Source: Ophioceras dolichostomum
Taxonomy: Eukaryota > Ascomycota > Sordariomycetes > Magnaporthales > Ophioceraceae
Reading direction: 5' to 3'
DNA: 64,000 nucleotides
Assembly: GCA_003049485.1 (NCBI GenBank)
Contig: PYST01000184.1
Coordinates: forward strand, 4,405 to 68,404
Part shown: positions 33,422 to 44,300 of the stretch, one piece after another
Layout of the letters: each line of letters opens with the position of its first letter
How positions within the stretch are numbered: the stretch's first letter is position 1
Notes under the pieces: model-generated
Database searches by the model: none
What the model saw: the letters and a program-made list of their open reading frames with translations, nothing else
What the model was told of the DNA's origin: nothing
Translations under genes and position numbers: made by a program

Positions 33422-35589
33422 ATGAACATCAACAGCTTGGATTCACGGTCCGGCGCTGCCGTCTACGGCAACGCCAGGGAGACCATGCCCAAGCCCAAGC
33501 CCAAGCCCAGGGACTTCACCCACTACTTCTCGCAGACGACTTTGAACCGTGCTCCGAGCATGATCAAGGAGTACTACAAATTCTTCCAAATCCCGGGCAT
33601 CGGCAACTTTGCCGGAGGTCTCCCAAACATGCGCTTCTTCCCGTTCGACACTCTGGAGGCGCAGGCCGCCAAGCCGGAGCGCTGGACTCCCACGCCGAAC
33701 CACCCCACGGCAGCGGCGGCAAGTGAAGAGGAGTATGAGGTCCTCGTAGATCGATTCGCGGCAACAGCAACGACAACGTCACCGCCGCCGGACCGCATGG
33801 CCCCCTCGCACATCACAGTGCCCAAGGCAGCCGACGGCGCCGATCCCATGAAGAAGATCGACCTCTCCACGGCGCTGCAGTACGGCCTGGCCCAGGGCTA
33901 CCCGCCGCTGCTCTCGTGGGTGCGCCAGTTCACGCGCGAGAACTTGCACCCGGACGTCCCCTACGCCGAAGGGCCCGACGTCATCCTCACCGTGGGCTCC
34001 ACCGACGGCATGGCCAAGACGCTCGAGCTGTTCGTCGACCCCTGGAGCGCGCGCCGGGGCGACGACGTGCGCGGCCGCCCCGGCATGCTGTGCGAGCGCT
34101 TCGCGTACACCAGCGCGCTCAGCCAGGCCGCGGCCAAGGGCGTGCAGATCGTGCCCGTCCAGGCCGACGACGGCGGCATGTGCGCCAATGGGCCCGGCGG
34201 GCTCGAGGACGTGCTCGCCAACTGGGACGAGAGCAAGGGCCGGCGGCCGCATCTGATGTATACCGTGACGTGAGTGCCCCTTTCCCCCCTTTTCTAAGCA
34301 TTATGTTGTTTGGCTGACACTTGTCTGTCATATCAGCATGGGCCACAACCCAACCGGCATCGTCCTCAGCCGCGAGCGGCGCAAGGAGATCTACGCCTTG
34401 TGCAGCGCATACGACGTGATCATCATCGAGGACGACCCATACTGGTACCTCCAGTTCCCCTCCGCGGCCATCGAGGAGGCCAAGAGCCGTGACCTGCCTC
34501 TGCCTCCTCCCCGCGACGCCTCCGCCTCCGACGGCGACAGGTCCACCGGCTACCCGTTCCTGGACTCGCTGGTGCCGTCGTTCCTGAGCTTCGACCCTGA
34601 CGGCCGCGTCGTCCGCCTCGACACCTTCTCCAAGACGGTCGCGCCGGGCTGCCGCCTAGGCTGGATCACGGCTCAGCCGGCCATCGTCGAGCGGATTTTG
34701 AGGTAAGCATAGACAAAAAGTTTTCTTCGCACTTCTCCTAGACCCCCCATGGATTTTATCAGGTCAAACATCCGAGACTTACTTACCACTCACCTTCCCC
34801 CCTCCCAGAATCGCCGAAGCAACAACCCAACAACCCTCCGGCTTCGTCCAAGCCATGATCGGCGAGCTCGTGATGGGCCCCCAACCACCCGCCGCCCTCT
34901 CCGCCTTCCGCTCCCTCCGTTCCCCCCGCGACCGCGCGACCTTCACCGGCTGGCAGACCTCCGGCTGGGTCCGGTGGCTCGCCGGCCTGCGCGGCGAGTA
35001 CGAGCGGCGCATGGCCCGCGTCTGCCGCATCCTCGACGCCTCCTCTGTCCAGCTCAAGCAGTCCACCCCGATCCGCGCCTCGGACGCCGACTGGGGCGTC
35101 GTCACCAAGACGACGCTCTACTCCTTCTCCTGGCCGCGCGGCGGCATGTTCATCTGGATGAGGATGCACTTCGAGTCCCACCCGCTCTACGGCGCGTCCC
35201 GTACCAGCGCTACCTCCGAAAACGGCCAGGTCGTGGACGGCCCCCTCCTCTCCCCGGCCCTGATGATGTTCCTCACGCACAAGCCGTGGCTCGTGCTCGT
35301 CTCCCCCGGGATGATGTTCAGCGCCGACGCGACCGTCCGCGAAGAGGACGGATGGGCGTACTACAGGCTGTGCTTCGCGGCCGAGGCGGAGGAGACCATC
35401 GACGACTGCGCCAGGCGCTTCGCGGACGGGGTGCACCGCTTCTGGCGGATTAAGAGCGTCGAGGAGATAGAGGATCTGCTCAAGGGCGCGCCGGTGGCTG
35501 CGCTCACTGCTGCTGGTGTTGTGGATGACGGGTTGGAGGTTGGGGAGGAGGTGGTGATGGGGAATATGGGTATGTACATGGGCTGCTAA
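33422..35589 (+). CDS. PLP-dependent aminotransferase, Aro8-like (class I/II)
   Basis: 664 aa from three exons: 33422-34269, 34337-34702 and 34809-35589. Donors are GTGAGT and GTAAGC; both junctions are in frame (TV|TMGHNPTG and ILR|IAEATT). Fold-type I markers: substrate-loop region IPGIGNFAGGLPNMRFFPF (~58-76), N287-P-T-G, PLP-contacting EDDPYWY (D316, Y318), and Schiff-base Lys382 in LDTFSKTVAPGCRLGW. The conserved C-terminal Arg region is probably YYRLCFA. The combination is typical of fungal aromatic/alpha-aminoadipate aminotransferases, which exchange amino groups between aromatic amino acids and 2-oxo acids. It is longer than the usual ~500-600 aa because of Ala/Thr/Pro-rich and Asp/Ser-rich loops (~100-125 and ~335-360). 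Neighbour: an FMO upstream on the same strand. Confidence 0.88.
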
Positions 35590-36552
35590 AGGGGTCAAGA
35601 ACGAAGCTGCTCGGGTTTTCAGAAAGCGTCGGAACCGAAACGAGTAGGTAGGTGATAAGATTTGCGTTTCCTTGCGCAGATTGAGCGGATTGATGTCAGT
35701 TTACTGTTTACTCTTTTACTCGGCGTTCCCAATCAATGACAGGCTCAAGTTTAGGCCAATTTATAATCCTCTTCCCTTGTGCGACTAGTGTCGATGTTAC
35801 ATGTATGAGGTCTGTGATGCTGTGATGCAGGTGGATTGCGCAATTCCCATGGCACGATGACGAGATCCGTTAACACCCCGCCCGGCGCTGCCGAGAAGGC
35901 TGAAGACGAGTTATATTCGCTCCTCGAGAGGCTGACTTGACGAAAGAGAATTCTGTCAACCGGAACCCAGAGTCGATACGCAGTCGACCTTAATCCGTTG
36001 GCCGAATGAAAATTCTGCCCTTACCTGGCACTGGGTTAGCCACCCATGTGAACCGTGATCACGAGTCGTGCCATGTTTCCCTGCACCAGCCCATCGTCGA
36101 ACACTTTAAGATAAGGATTTGCCCGAGCTTTCACTCATTTGAACGCGACTTTGAACAACTCTCCATCCCTCTTGTAAGACTCCTGGCCAAGGACCCAAAG
36201 TCGATTCATCCAAGCAGCAGCAGTGCCTACTGTCTCGACTCATAAAGAGGTAGCTCAAAATGGAAGACGCCGAATTCTCAAAGACGACCAGTCAAGAATC
36301 ACAAATCCGTTGAATAGGTGAACTAAGGATAAGTACGGGGCAAGGCCGCATAGAAATTCCATTTCAATATGTCCATTAGACGCCCCAGGTTAAAAACAAG
36401 CAAGCAAACCGGTATGGGCATGCATCCGACCTCGAGTGTGAAAAACCCCCCTTTACCAAAGCTAGCAGAACAAAAACACCTTAAAAGAGAAATTTCCCCG
36501 CGACACTTTTTTTTTCTCTCTAAAATAAGACGAAGAGGAAAAGTATCATCTC
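35590..36552. other. Convergent intergenic region
   Basis: 3' flanks of the aminotransferase (+) and the uL4 gene (-). No gene or strong repeat was seen. Confidence 0.6.
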
Positions 36553-37986
36553 CTAAGGAGCCACCAGCTCCTCCTTGAAGCTCTTAGGCAGAGGCGTCGG
36601 CTTGCCCGTGATCTTCTGCTCGCCGAGCTTGCCCTTCTTGTACGCCGCCGCGTACGGGTTCACGCGCAGCAGGATGGCGTTGTTGCGGAGCGGGTTCTTC
36701 TTCTGGACGCCCGCGCGCTTCGTGCGAGACTCGCCCTTCGGCGCGCGCAGCACGGACTGCACCTCGGAGCTGTTGATCAGGCGGGCCAGGTCGGCCTGGC
36801 TGACGACGTTCGAGGGCAGCAGGAAGTCCTTCTTCAGGGCCGAAGGCGTCGTGGTGGTGCCGTAGATCTTGTCCAGGGCCTTGAAGGCCGCCGAGGTCCA
36901 GACGATAAAGCGGCCCAGGTGACCACCCGGAGCCAGCTGGAGCAGGTTCAGAGCGTAGACGGAGCTGGTCTCGACGCCGGGGATGTTGCGGAAGCCGCGG
37001 ACCAGCTCGGTGCCGTCGACGGTCGGGTCGTAGATGACCAGGGGGCCGCGGCGCTGGCGGAACCTCCGGCCTCGCATCTTGCCCTTGCCCGCCCGCATCG
37101 CGCGCGACTTCTTGACCTTCTCGATGTCGGCGCTAGCGCCAACGGTCTCCAGCAGAGCCAGAGCGTTGGCGGTCTTCTCCAGGCCACCGAAGACGGCCGA
37201 ATCGACGACCAGGGGAACCTCGGGGATAGACGAGATGCGGTGTCCACGGGCGAGCAGAAGGGGGGCGACGGCCGACGCGGCCAGGGCGGAGGTCGTAGCG
37301 AAGCGTCTGCAAAAGAGTCGAGAGTTAGAACCTTCCCATCAGAGCTAACCCCTCTCTCCACAATAATCGAGATCTATGCAACGAGGCATAACGGTACTTA
37401 CTTCTGGCCCTGGTTGACCTTGATGTGCCACTTGCGCCAGATCTTGGTGGGAGCGAACATGCGACCGGACCGGCACATGTTGCCAAAGGCAGCCTGGCCA
37501 GCACGGTGGGTGCCGCCACCAGAGACACGAGGGATACGGGCAACAGCACGACCTGTGTAGAAGTTTTGCGATGTCAGCGTCCGCCATGAGAGATTCCGAA
37601 TCAAATAACAGCCTCCATTCAGCACCCAGCCCCAGCAACAATGGCTCTCTCTCCCCCTCCATCCTTCCAGTCCCAGCGATTCCCCTCCATTGAACGCTCC
37701 AAACCACAGAAAACCACCTCGAGCGAAACACCGGATCGAAAAATCGACATGAGGAGGAGGAGGGGAGGCGTTGTCACTAACCAGTTCCCCACGACTCGGC
37801 CGAGGTCTGGTGACCGGCCTTCTCGCTGACGGCGTACGGCTGGCGCTTGTTCTTGTTCATGCCCTTGTGGACGTTATGGACGATGTCGGGACGGATCGGG
37901 CTGGTGAAGACGCTCGGGATCGGGTGCGAGGCGCCGCTGGCCTTGCCATCGGCGCCGATGATCGAGACGGTCGGTCGTGAAGCCAT
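36553..37986 (-). CDS. RPL4: 60S ribosomal protein uL4 (L4)
   Basis: 369 aa from three coding exons: 37986-37782, 37552-37402 and 37306-36553. Donors are GTTAGT and GTAAGT; joins read SWGTG|RAVARIPR and NQGQK|RFATTSALAA. The N-terminal ASRPTVSIIGADG, the loop RIPRVSGGGTHRAGQAAFGNMCR, the GKGKMRGRRFRQRRGPLVIY segment and PLRNNAILLRVNPYA identify eukaryotic uL4, which lines the peptide exit tunnel of the large subunit. Length is usual for fungi. A probable further intron lies in the 5' UTR, as is common in ribosomal-protein genes, with a TTAGGGT element upstream of it. Strong, ribosome-biogenesis-coupled expression is expected. Confidence 0.97.
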
Positions 37987-38003
37987 TGCGAAATCTTGTT
38001 TTA

Positions 38004-38152
38004 CTGTAGGCGGACAGGGCTCAATTAGCATCGTAGTAGGGACTCAGGACGGGAGCAGGCGTTGGAGTAAGAAAATATCTCACCTGTGTCTGGTCGCTGG
38101 CCTGAACGTGAAATACTGGCGATGTTGGTCGAGGTTGACGTTCCGAACTTAC
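38004..38152 (-). other. Probable 5'-UTR intron of the uL4 gene
   Basis: On the minus strand CGCAG|GTAAGTTCGG (donor, 38152) and CGCCTACAG (acceptor, 38004) bracket 149 nt, ending 17 nt before the ATG. A second donor, ACAG|GTGAGA near 38090, is also possible. Transcript data are needed to choose. Confidence 0.5.
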
Positions 38153-38227
38153 CTGCGACGCTCGATGCTGCTGGACCAGGACCGGAATTTTTGGTGTGGG
38201 ATCTTTTTTTCGGTGCGGTTGTGCTTG

Positions 38228-38234
38228 ACCCTAA
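38228..38234 (-). promoter_or_regulatory. TTAGGGT motif at the uL4 promoter
   Basis: TTAGGGT on the gene's strand, 242 bp upstream of the ATG and just outside the proposed 5'-UTR intron. Telomere-repeat-like TTAGGG words, recognised by Tbf1-type factors, are a known feature of ribosomal-protein promoters in many ascomycetes. Confidence 0.5.
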
Positions 38235-38484
38235 GGCTTGGCGCTGGCTAGCCGATGCTAGTCCCAAAACGGAAAGGCGCCGTTTGGAGGGGCTGCCAGG
38301 TATGGTGCACGTGATTAAGCTAGTGATTTCATGGTGAGGTCAGCTTTCGACACTCTCCATCCTTGTCTCGGTACCGTCTCATCAAGATTCCTGTGCTAGA
38401 TTCCGTACAGTGCTGCGAAACCAACATCTCGTGTGTAATCATTCTACAACTAGGTACCTAGGTAGGTACACCTATGTACATCAT

Positions 38485-40241
38485 TCATTCCATCCCTTCT
38501 TCCTCTCCTCGTCGCCTCGGTCCACTCAGCTGCTGTGGCCAATTCCCCGGGCAAGTTCCCGTGCACGCCAGTCCCGAGCTGGCCTGGTTCTGGATGTTGG
38601 AGCACAGGAGCTTCGTCGACCCCTTCCCGTCGAGCTGCGTGATGTTGATGCCCGAGAACTTGAGGTTCGTGCAGGGCGCCGCGGAGGAGCAGTGGATGGC
38701 GGCACCGATGTTGTAGCGGGCGGTGCCCGTGATGTTCTCCCACGTGATGTCCTCGATGCGCAGCCTGGACGAGTCGCAGCCGTTGCCCGAGTAGATGCAC
38801 GAGGTCACGTAGATGGGCTGGTTGACGTTGTTGCTGTGGATGTTGCGGAACGTCACGTTCCTCACGCGACCCGTCCCCGGGTACGTCTTGATCCAGGCCG
38901 CGTTGGACGAGTGGTACAGGCTGACGTTCTCGAACAGGACGTTCTCCACGAAGTCGGGCTGGGCCGCGTTGGACCCGATCGAGCCCACGCACATGCCCCC
39001 GGACTCGTGACAGACGATGTTGGACACGTGTACGTTGGTGCTGTTTCCCTTGACCGAGATGCAGTCCTGCGAGAGCGGGGGATTGGATCAAGCGAGGTAG
39101 GTTAGCGATTGGTCTTCTCGTCACACCAAGACTTCTCGTCTCATCTGCTTCGACGCACACTCTCCCTTGTACCCGTGACTCGGCAATGAGTGACAAAGTC
39201 GAAAGATTCGAAAAGTTCGGAAGATCTTACATCACCGCATGTCACGGTCCAATTCGAGATGTATATGTCCCGTGAGTTCCACGTATCCACACCGTCGGTA
39301 TTGACGGCGGTCCAGCGCGAGTTGCTCGTCGTGTTCATGTCCAGGTTGGTCATGGTGACGTTCTGACTGTAAGCGACGAATGTGTGCCAGAACTGCGACT
39401 GCCTCCATGTTATCCCGTCGATGTACACGTTGGTCCCCCTCCAGACGGTCAGGTTGATCGGGCGCCCTCTCTGGTTGCTCCCGTCCCTGTTCTGGTCTAT
39501 CCAGATCTGGCCGTTGCCGTCGAACAGCGCCTTGCCGTGGCCCCTCATCGAGATGTTGCGTCCCCCGAGCAGCCAGGACGTAGAGAGGCTCGCGTAGGTG
39601 ACCGGGAATGAGCGCGACAGCCAGTACTGGATGTTGTCTCCGCTCCACACGAACTTGCCCAGGATGGAAATGTCGACGTCGAGCAGGTCCGTGGTGTTCA
39701 TCACCTGGCGGATGTTGTACGTGCCCTCCGTGAATATGATGCTCCCACCTCTGCCGCATTGCTTGAACGCATCGAGGATCTGTGGCGTGTCGTCCGGTCT
39801 CGTCTGTCTCTTGACGAGCTTGTCGTCTCCCCCGTCCGATTCAGGCGTGGTGCTGCTCACTCCCTCGCTTTGGCTCTCCATAATTTTCGCGATATCTAGC
39901 TGCACCTGCCTCTGAGCCTCCCTCTGAGCAGCCCTCCTTGCCTCGAATAGCTTCTTTGGGCTGGCATCTGGGGTACCTGGCATTGGCCGTGGGTAGTGTT
40001 CGCTGGTGCCCGGCGCTCCGAAGGGAAGCTTGACCATTGAGCTTCGCTCGAACCCTTCGCTGTAGATCTCGAATTCCGGCTCCGGCTCCGGCTCCGGCTC
40101 TGGCGGAGCATCCCGCTCAGCTAGGGTCGCATATGACGCAGATATCGGCGTGACCGTGCAAGTGTTTCCCACTTTGACAACAGCAGCCCAAGCCGGGTGG
40201 CTTAGAAGCCACAGGACCCAGAAACTCCCGATCATAACCAT
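38485..40241 (-). CDS. GH28 exo-acting pectinase (polygalacturonase/rhamnogalacturonase type)
   Basis: 530 aa from two exons, 40241-39231 and 39066-38485; the phase-0 join is TCGD|DCISVKG. The first ATG gives a signal peptide (MVMIGSFWVLWLLSHPAWA), so the enzyme is secreted. GH28 beta-helix marks: N314-T315-D316, D337-D338, ESGGMCVGSIG (359-368) and W395-I-K397. The catalytic-region His of GHG is Gly360 and the RIK Arg is Trp395, a pattern closer to rhamnogalacturonan-active or exo-type GH28 members than to endopolygalacturonases. An unusual ~110-residue stretch between CTVTPIS and DDTPQILDAF contains (PE)n and an Arg/Gln-rich helix, and ends near a dibasic KR (144-145) that Kex2 could cut. 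Many N-x-S/T sites fit N-glycosylation. Expected role: plant pectin breakdown. Confidence 0.88.
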
Positions 40242-41311
40242 TGTCGGAGGTAGGGCTAGTGGCAGGGTCCGCGCAGCCACGCGAGATGCCAGGCACAAAG
40301 ATCATGTGGGTTGGCGTCGTTTATAAAGCCTCCGTGGCTCCGCCATTAAGCCTGGGCAGGCCTCGTCGAATAAGTCCACCAAACAGCTTCGTTCTCTATA
40401 TTTGCACCAAGCCATGCTTCTTTGCGGGGGAACAGGCCAAGAGGCCAATAGCCTTGTGGGAGATATATTGGATCTGGCTGGGGGTAGTCTGGGGTAGTCT
40501 CGGCTGATATGGCGACGCATGCCGGTAGTGCTGGCCAATATCCGCTGCAATATTGAAAATCTGGGGAGCGGGCGACGGGAATCACAGGACATTGCGTCTT
40601 TCCCTGGCGTTGCCACAGCCGTCAATCATGTGGTGAGCGATCACGAACAATGGTAGTAGGTAGAAGACGTGTTCCCAATGAGAACTACAGTCATTGATCT
40701 AGGTACTTTGAGCCCTTGAGCATATTGGCATGTGATCTTGATGCAAAAAAATGTTGGCAACTCATAAATCAATTATCCAGCAAGAAAGTAATGGTGTGTC
40801 GAGGGAATATCTGCGCATAGGATTAAACAGCCGAGAGCAATTTGCGCTGAAAAGGAGTGAAAAATATGAATGATATAATGGAAGGAAGCCAACGATCGCG
40901 CGAGACAACCAGCAATATAAGAAAAAATAAACGTTTCCATAACATATAAGTTACCCTATTTTCAACCCAGAATCGGTGATAATCATGTTTCTCTACACTT
41001 AGTCGTCGACAAATTGCCTGCTTGCTTGCTTGCGAGCTTTTCCTCCCTTCCTTTCCGAGAAATGAATCGGCACGAAAAAATGAGTAGGTACCTAGGTAGA
41101 TGGGAGTAGTAAAGGAAAGCATATGAGAAAGGAAGACTATATGATAGGGAACGAAAAAAAAAAGAAAGGCATGCATGAAAAATGCGGAGGAACTAGGTCG
41201 ATGAAGACGTCGATGAAGACGAAGATGAAAAAAGAAAGAGCCATGAGGGACGAATGACAGACAAAGGAAAGAGAAAGAAAGTGAGAAGAAGAAGACTTCT
41301 CTTCAGAACTC
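40242..41311. other. Promoter of the pectinase gene and 3' flank of the C-W-CxxC gene
   Basis: No gene is supported. It includes the TATA box, a small GGGGTAGTCT tandem at 40483-40500, a TAGGTACCTAGGTAGA run at 41085-41100, and purine-rich DNA toward 41300. Confidence 0.6.
40320..40327 (-). promoter_or_regulatory. Probable TATA box of the pectinase gene
   Basis: TTTATAAA, 79 nt upstream of the ATG at 40241. The distance allows a short leader, as expected of an inducible, TATA-driven secreted-enzyme gene. Confidence 0.5.
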
Positions 41312-44300
41312 CTACTCATAATGCTCATGCCACTCCTTCTCCAAAGCCTGAATCTTCAGCGCATACTCGCCATTCGCATTATGAGCCTGGCACCTCGCGA
41401 TCCGGTCCCTGATGTCCTCCTCATGCCTCTGCCTCTCGCGCACGTTCCACCCCAGGAACGCGAGGTCGTTCTTCCTGCACGCCTGGTAGAACACGCCCCG
41501 CATGCGCATCGAGTACAGCTGGCACGACGCCTCGCCGTGCACGCGCTGGGGCGACTTGTAGAAGTTGCGCGCGAGTGGGTTGTTCGCCTCGATCTCGGGC
41601 TGGACCGCCTGCTCGAAGCACTCCTCGCACACGGTCAGGGCCTCGAGGTTGCGCATCATGTACCACTTCCTGTCCTGCTGGGGCGCGTCCCGCGCGCAGT
41701 CCGTCACGCTGATCCGGCGGAGCTTCTCGTACAGTCGGCTCACGTCCGGGCTCGAGTTGCGCGACACGGCCCTGTCGGAGGTCTCCTCCAGCACGTCGAA
41801 GTACTCGAGGAAGCGGCGCCGCTCGGGCGCGAAGTGGAGCGAGCAGACGCCTCTTTGGGGCTCCGCGCGCGGGTTGACCGGCTGGAAGGTGCCCGACAGG
41901 TTGGGGAACAGGATCTGCACCGAGTTGGCGCAGTACGAGCACACGTTGAAGTTCTCGACGGGCCTGTTGTCGCTCGGGTTGCGCACCGTCTGCCACACGC
42001 GCGTCATGCGCTGGTCGCCGGCGCACGGCTGGTGCTGCGCGTCGACCGTGGCCATCTTCTGCATCAGCTGCAGGTCCGGCAGGCCGGTCTTGCGCGTCAT
42101 GAGCCACGCGATGCGGTACCACGGCGACGAGCCGAAGTCGCAGGCGATGGGGGTGTGCATGGGGCGGAAGGGCACTGGCACGAACGCGTGTGCGTGCTCG
42201 GTGTGCGAGAAAACCCCGGTGTAGCAGTCCGGGCAGATGTTGAAGTTGTTGGACATGGGGAAGGTGAGCCAGTCGGTGAAACCGGCCTGCGGCACCTGTC
42301 TAGGGCACGCCGGCAGGTCGGCAACTCGGCCCTGGCGGACGTCCTCGGAGTACCGTCTGTACGACACTATCGGCTGGTCCAGATATCCGTTCTGTGGTGG
42401 CTGCTGAGGAGGCACGAAGGGGCCTGGCTGCCAGTAGGGCTGTGCGGCTTCGGCAGGCGGCTCCACTCGGGGAGACAGTGGTCCGGCTTGAGGCGGCATA
42501 GGCGACCTCCTGCGTTCAATGGGGTTGTCGCTCACGTGGGTGGCCAAGTGCGGCGCACCCATGAACGCCGCTGCCGCCGCCGCTCCTCCTCCAACCGCCG
42601 CGGCTAAGACGGCAGGGCTGGTGGCAGCCGCAATAAGACTTGGCGGCCTGGCATTATCAGCTCGCCGGGGATGGTCACCGTCGTGCATGACTGAAAGTGG
42701 CCGACTATTCTTGGGTGGAGACGACGATGGGCCCGGCGAGAAGGGCGATACTGAACGATCCTCGGCTCGTCTCCGATCCCGGTGTTCCCGGTCGCGATCT
42801 CGGTCGCGGTCTCGGTCGCGGTTTCGATCACGCTCCCGATCCCGATCCCGATCCCGGTCCCGGTCTCTGTCCCGGTCTCGGTCTTGGTCCCGGTCACGAG
42901 GCTCCCGAGCAACCGGGAAGGTCGCACTTGGACGTGGACTAGCGGGTGCCGGGAGGTCGAAGCCTGTTTGCGAGGTTCTAGGCGACGGAAGTGGTGTGCC
43001 TTGCCTCGACTTCGGCCAACCATTAGGGGGCGCGCGGCTGCCATCCGGGCTGAGCAGGTAGTTTTGGTCCTCCTGGACGACGAAGGACTTACTGCGACGG
43101 TTTCGGTTTGATGGGCGGGACTTCGAGTACTCGTCACCCGAGGAGCCGTCGTAGTCCCTGGACTCCCATGGTGGGGAGTCACGCTGGCTCTTGCGTACCG
43201 AGTTTCCTCTGGACAGCTTATCGCGTGTGGACTCGCGGTTGGGGTCGCGTGTCGAATAACTCCGCGAGGGAGGAGATGCTGCTCTCCTACTGCTCCGGGA
43301 TGGCGACGCGTTCCTACGCTCGGACCGTGTAGGGGAGGAATTCTTCCTGGTGCTAGAAGTCCGAGGCTCCGGGGGTTCCTTACGGTATCCATCGTTGTAG
43401 TACTTCTCTCTCCTCCCTTCCGTGGTCCTGCGGCTGGACGGTGCATCCACGTCGATGGCAGAAGACGAACGCTTGTGCGCTGGTGGCTCTGAGGAGTGCG
43501 GTATCTTATCGTAGCCGACGCCGCTTCTCCTGTCGCCCCGGTCATCTGAACCCGCCCGAGAGTTGCTCACAATGGTCGACGCACGGCTCCGACCACCGTT
43601 GCTGGGCCCCTTGGTGTTGCTATAGTCAAGATAGGCTCTCTCCCGGCCATTAGTCACGTGCGTGATGATGGCAGGACCAGGGGACAGGTAGCCGCCGGCG
43701 CTGGGAGGAGGGGCATTTGGGTCCTGGCGGTCGAGATATTCACGGGGCTGCTGGTCGATATATGTTGCAGACCTTGTCCTCTGGATCGTCGGCGAGGGGT
43801 TCCGAGAAGGATCCCGAGAGGGGTTGCGGGATGGGGTTCCTGAAGCAAGGGTAGTCTCGATGGGAGGGAGCTCGCTCCGACGCCTGGCCCGCTCAGTTCT
43901 CGTGGATAGGTTCGATTCGGCGGACCTGTCGCTCAGTCGGTCGCCCAGCTTGTCACCAAGCTTGTTGCCTAGCTTATCACCAGGTTTCTCGCCAGCCTTG
44001 TTATCACTTGACCTGAGGGGCATGGTGAACTTCCGGCAGGTGTTGGCCTCGTATTTTGGGTTGCTCTCGGTGCTACCATCCGGAGACTTGGGCCTGACGT
44101 AGACGAAGCGGCGCTCCGGGTTGTACTCGTGAACGGGAAGCAAGATTGGATGCTGCTCCACCTCACCGCGACACTTGGGCTCCTCGTCGGTGACTGTAGA
44201 CGTCGAGACCACGGAGCCCCCAGCCTCCTTGGCGAGGGATTCGGCCTCATCCTCGACGCTTGGTGGGGGAGGATACCGGGGAAGCAGATCGAACGACCGG

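Larger units (their letters stand above)
37987..38484. other. Promoter region of uL4 and 3' flank of the pectinase gene
   Basis: 498 bp between two minus-strand genes. It holds the proposed uL4 5'-UTR intron, the TTAGGGT motif and a TAGGTACCTAGGTAGGTAC run at 38451-38469 next to the pectinase stop codon. Confidence 0.6.

Noticed and set aside
34749..35453. 234-codon frame overlapping aminotransferase exon 3
   Set aside because: Arg/Pro-rich frame-shifted shadow. The true frame is fixed by the in-frame splice at 34809 and conserved aminotransferase motifs.
37553..37781. Possible snoRNA inside the first uL4 intron
   Set aside because: I looked for box C (RTGATGA) and box D (CTGA) in proper order and found no convincing pair.
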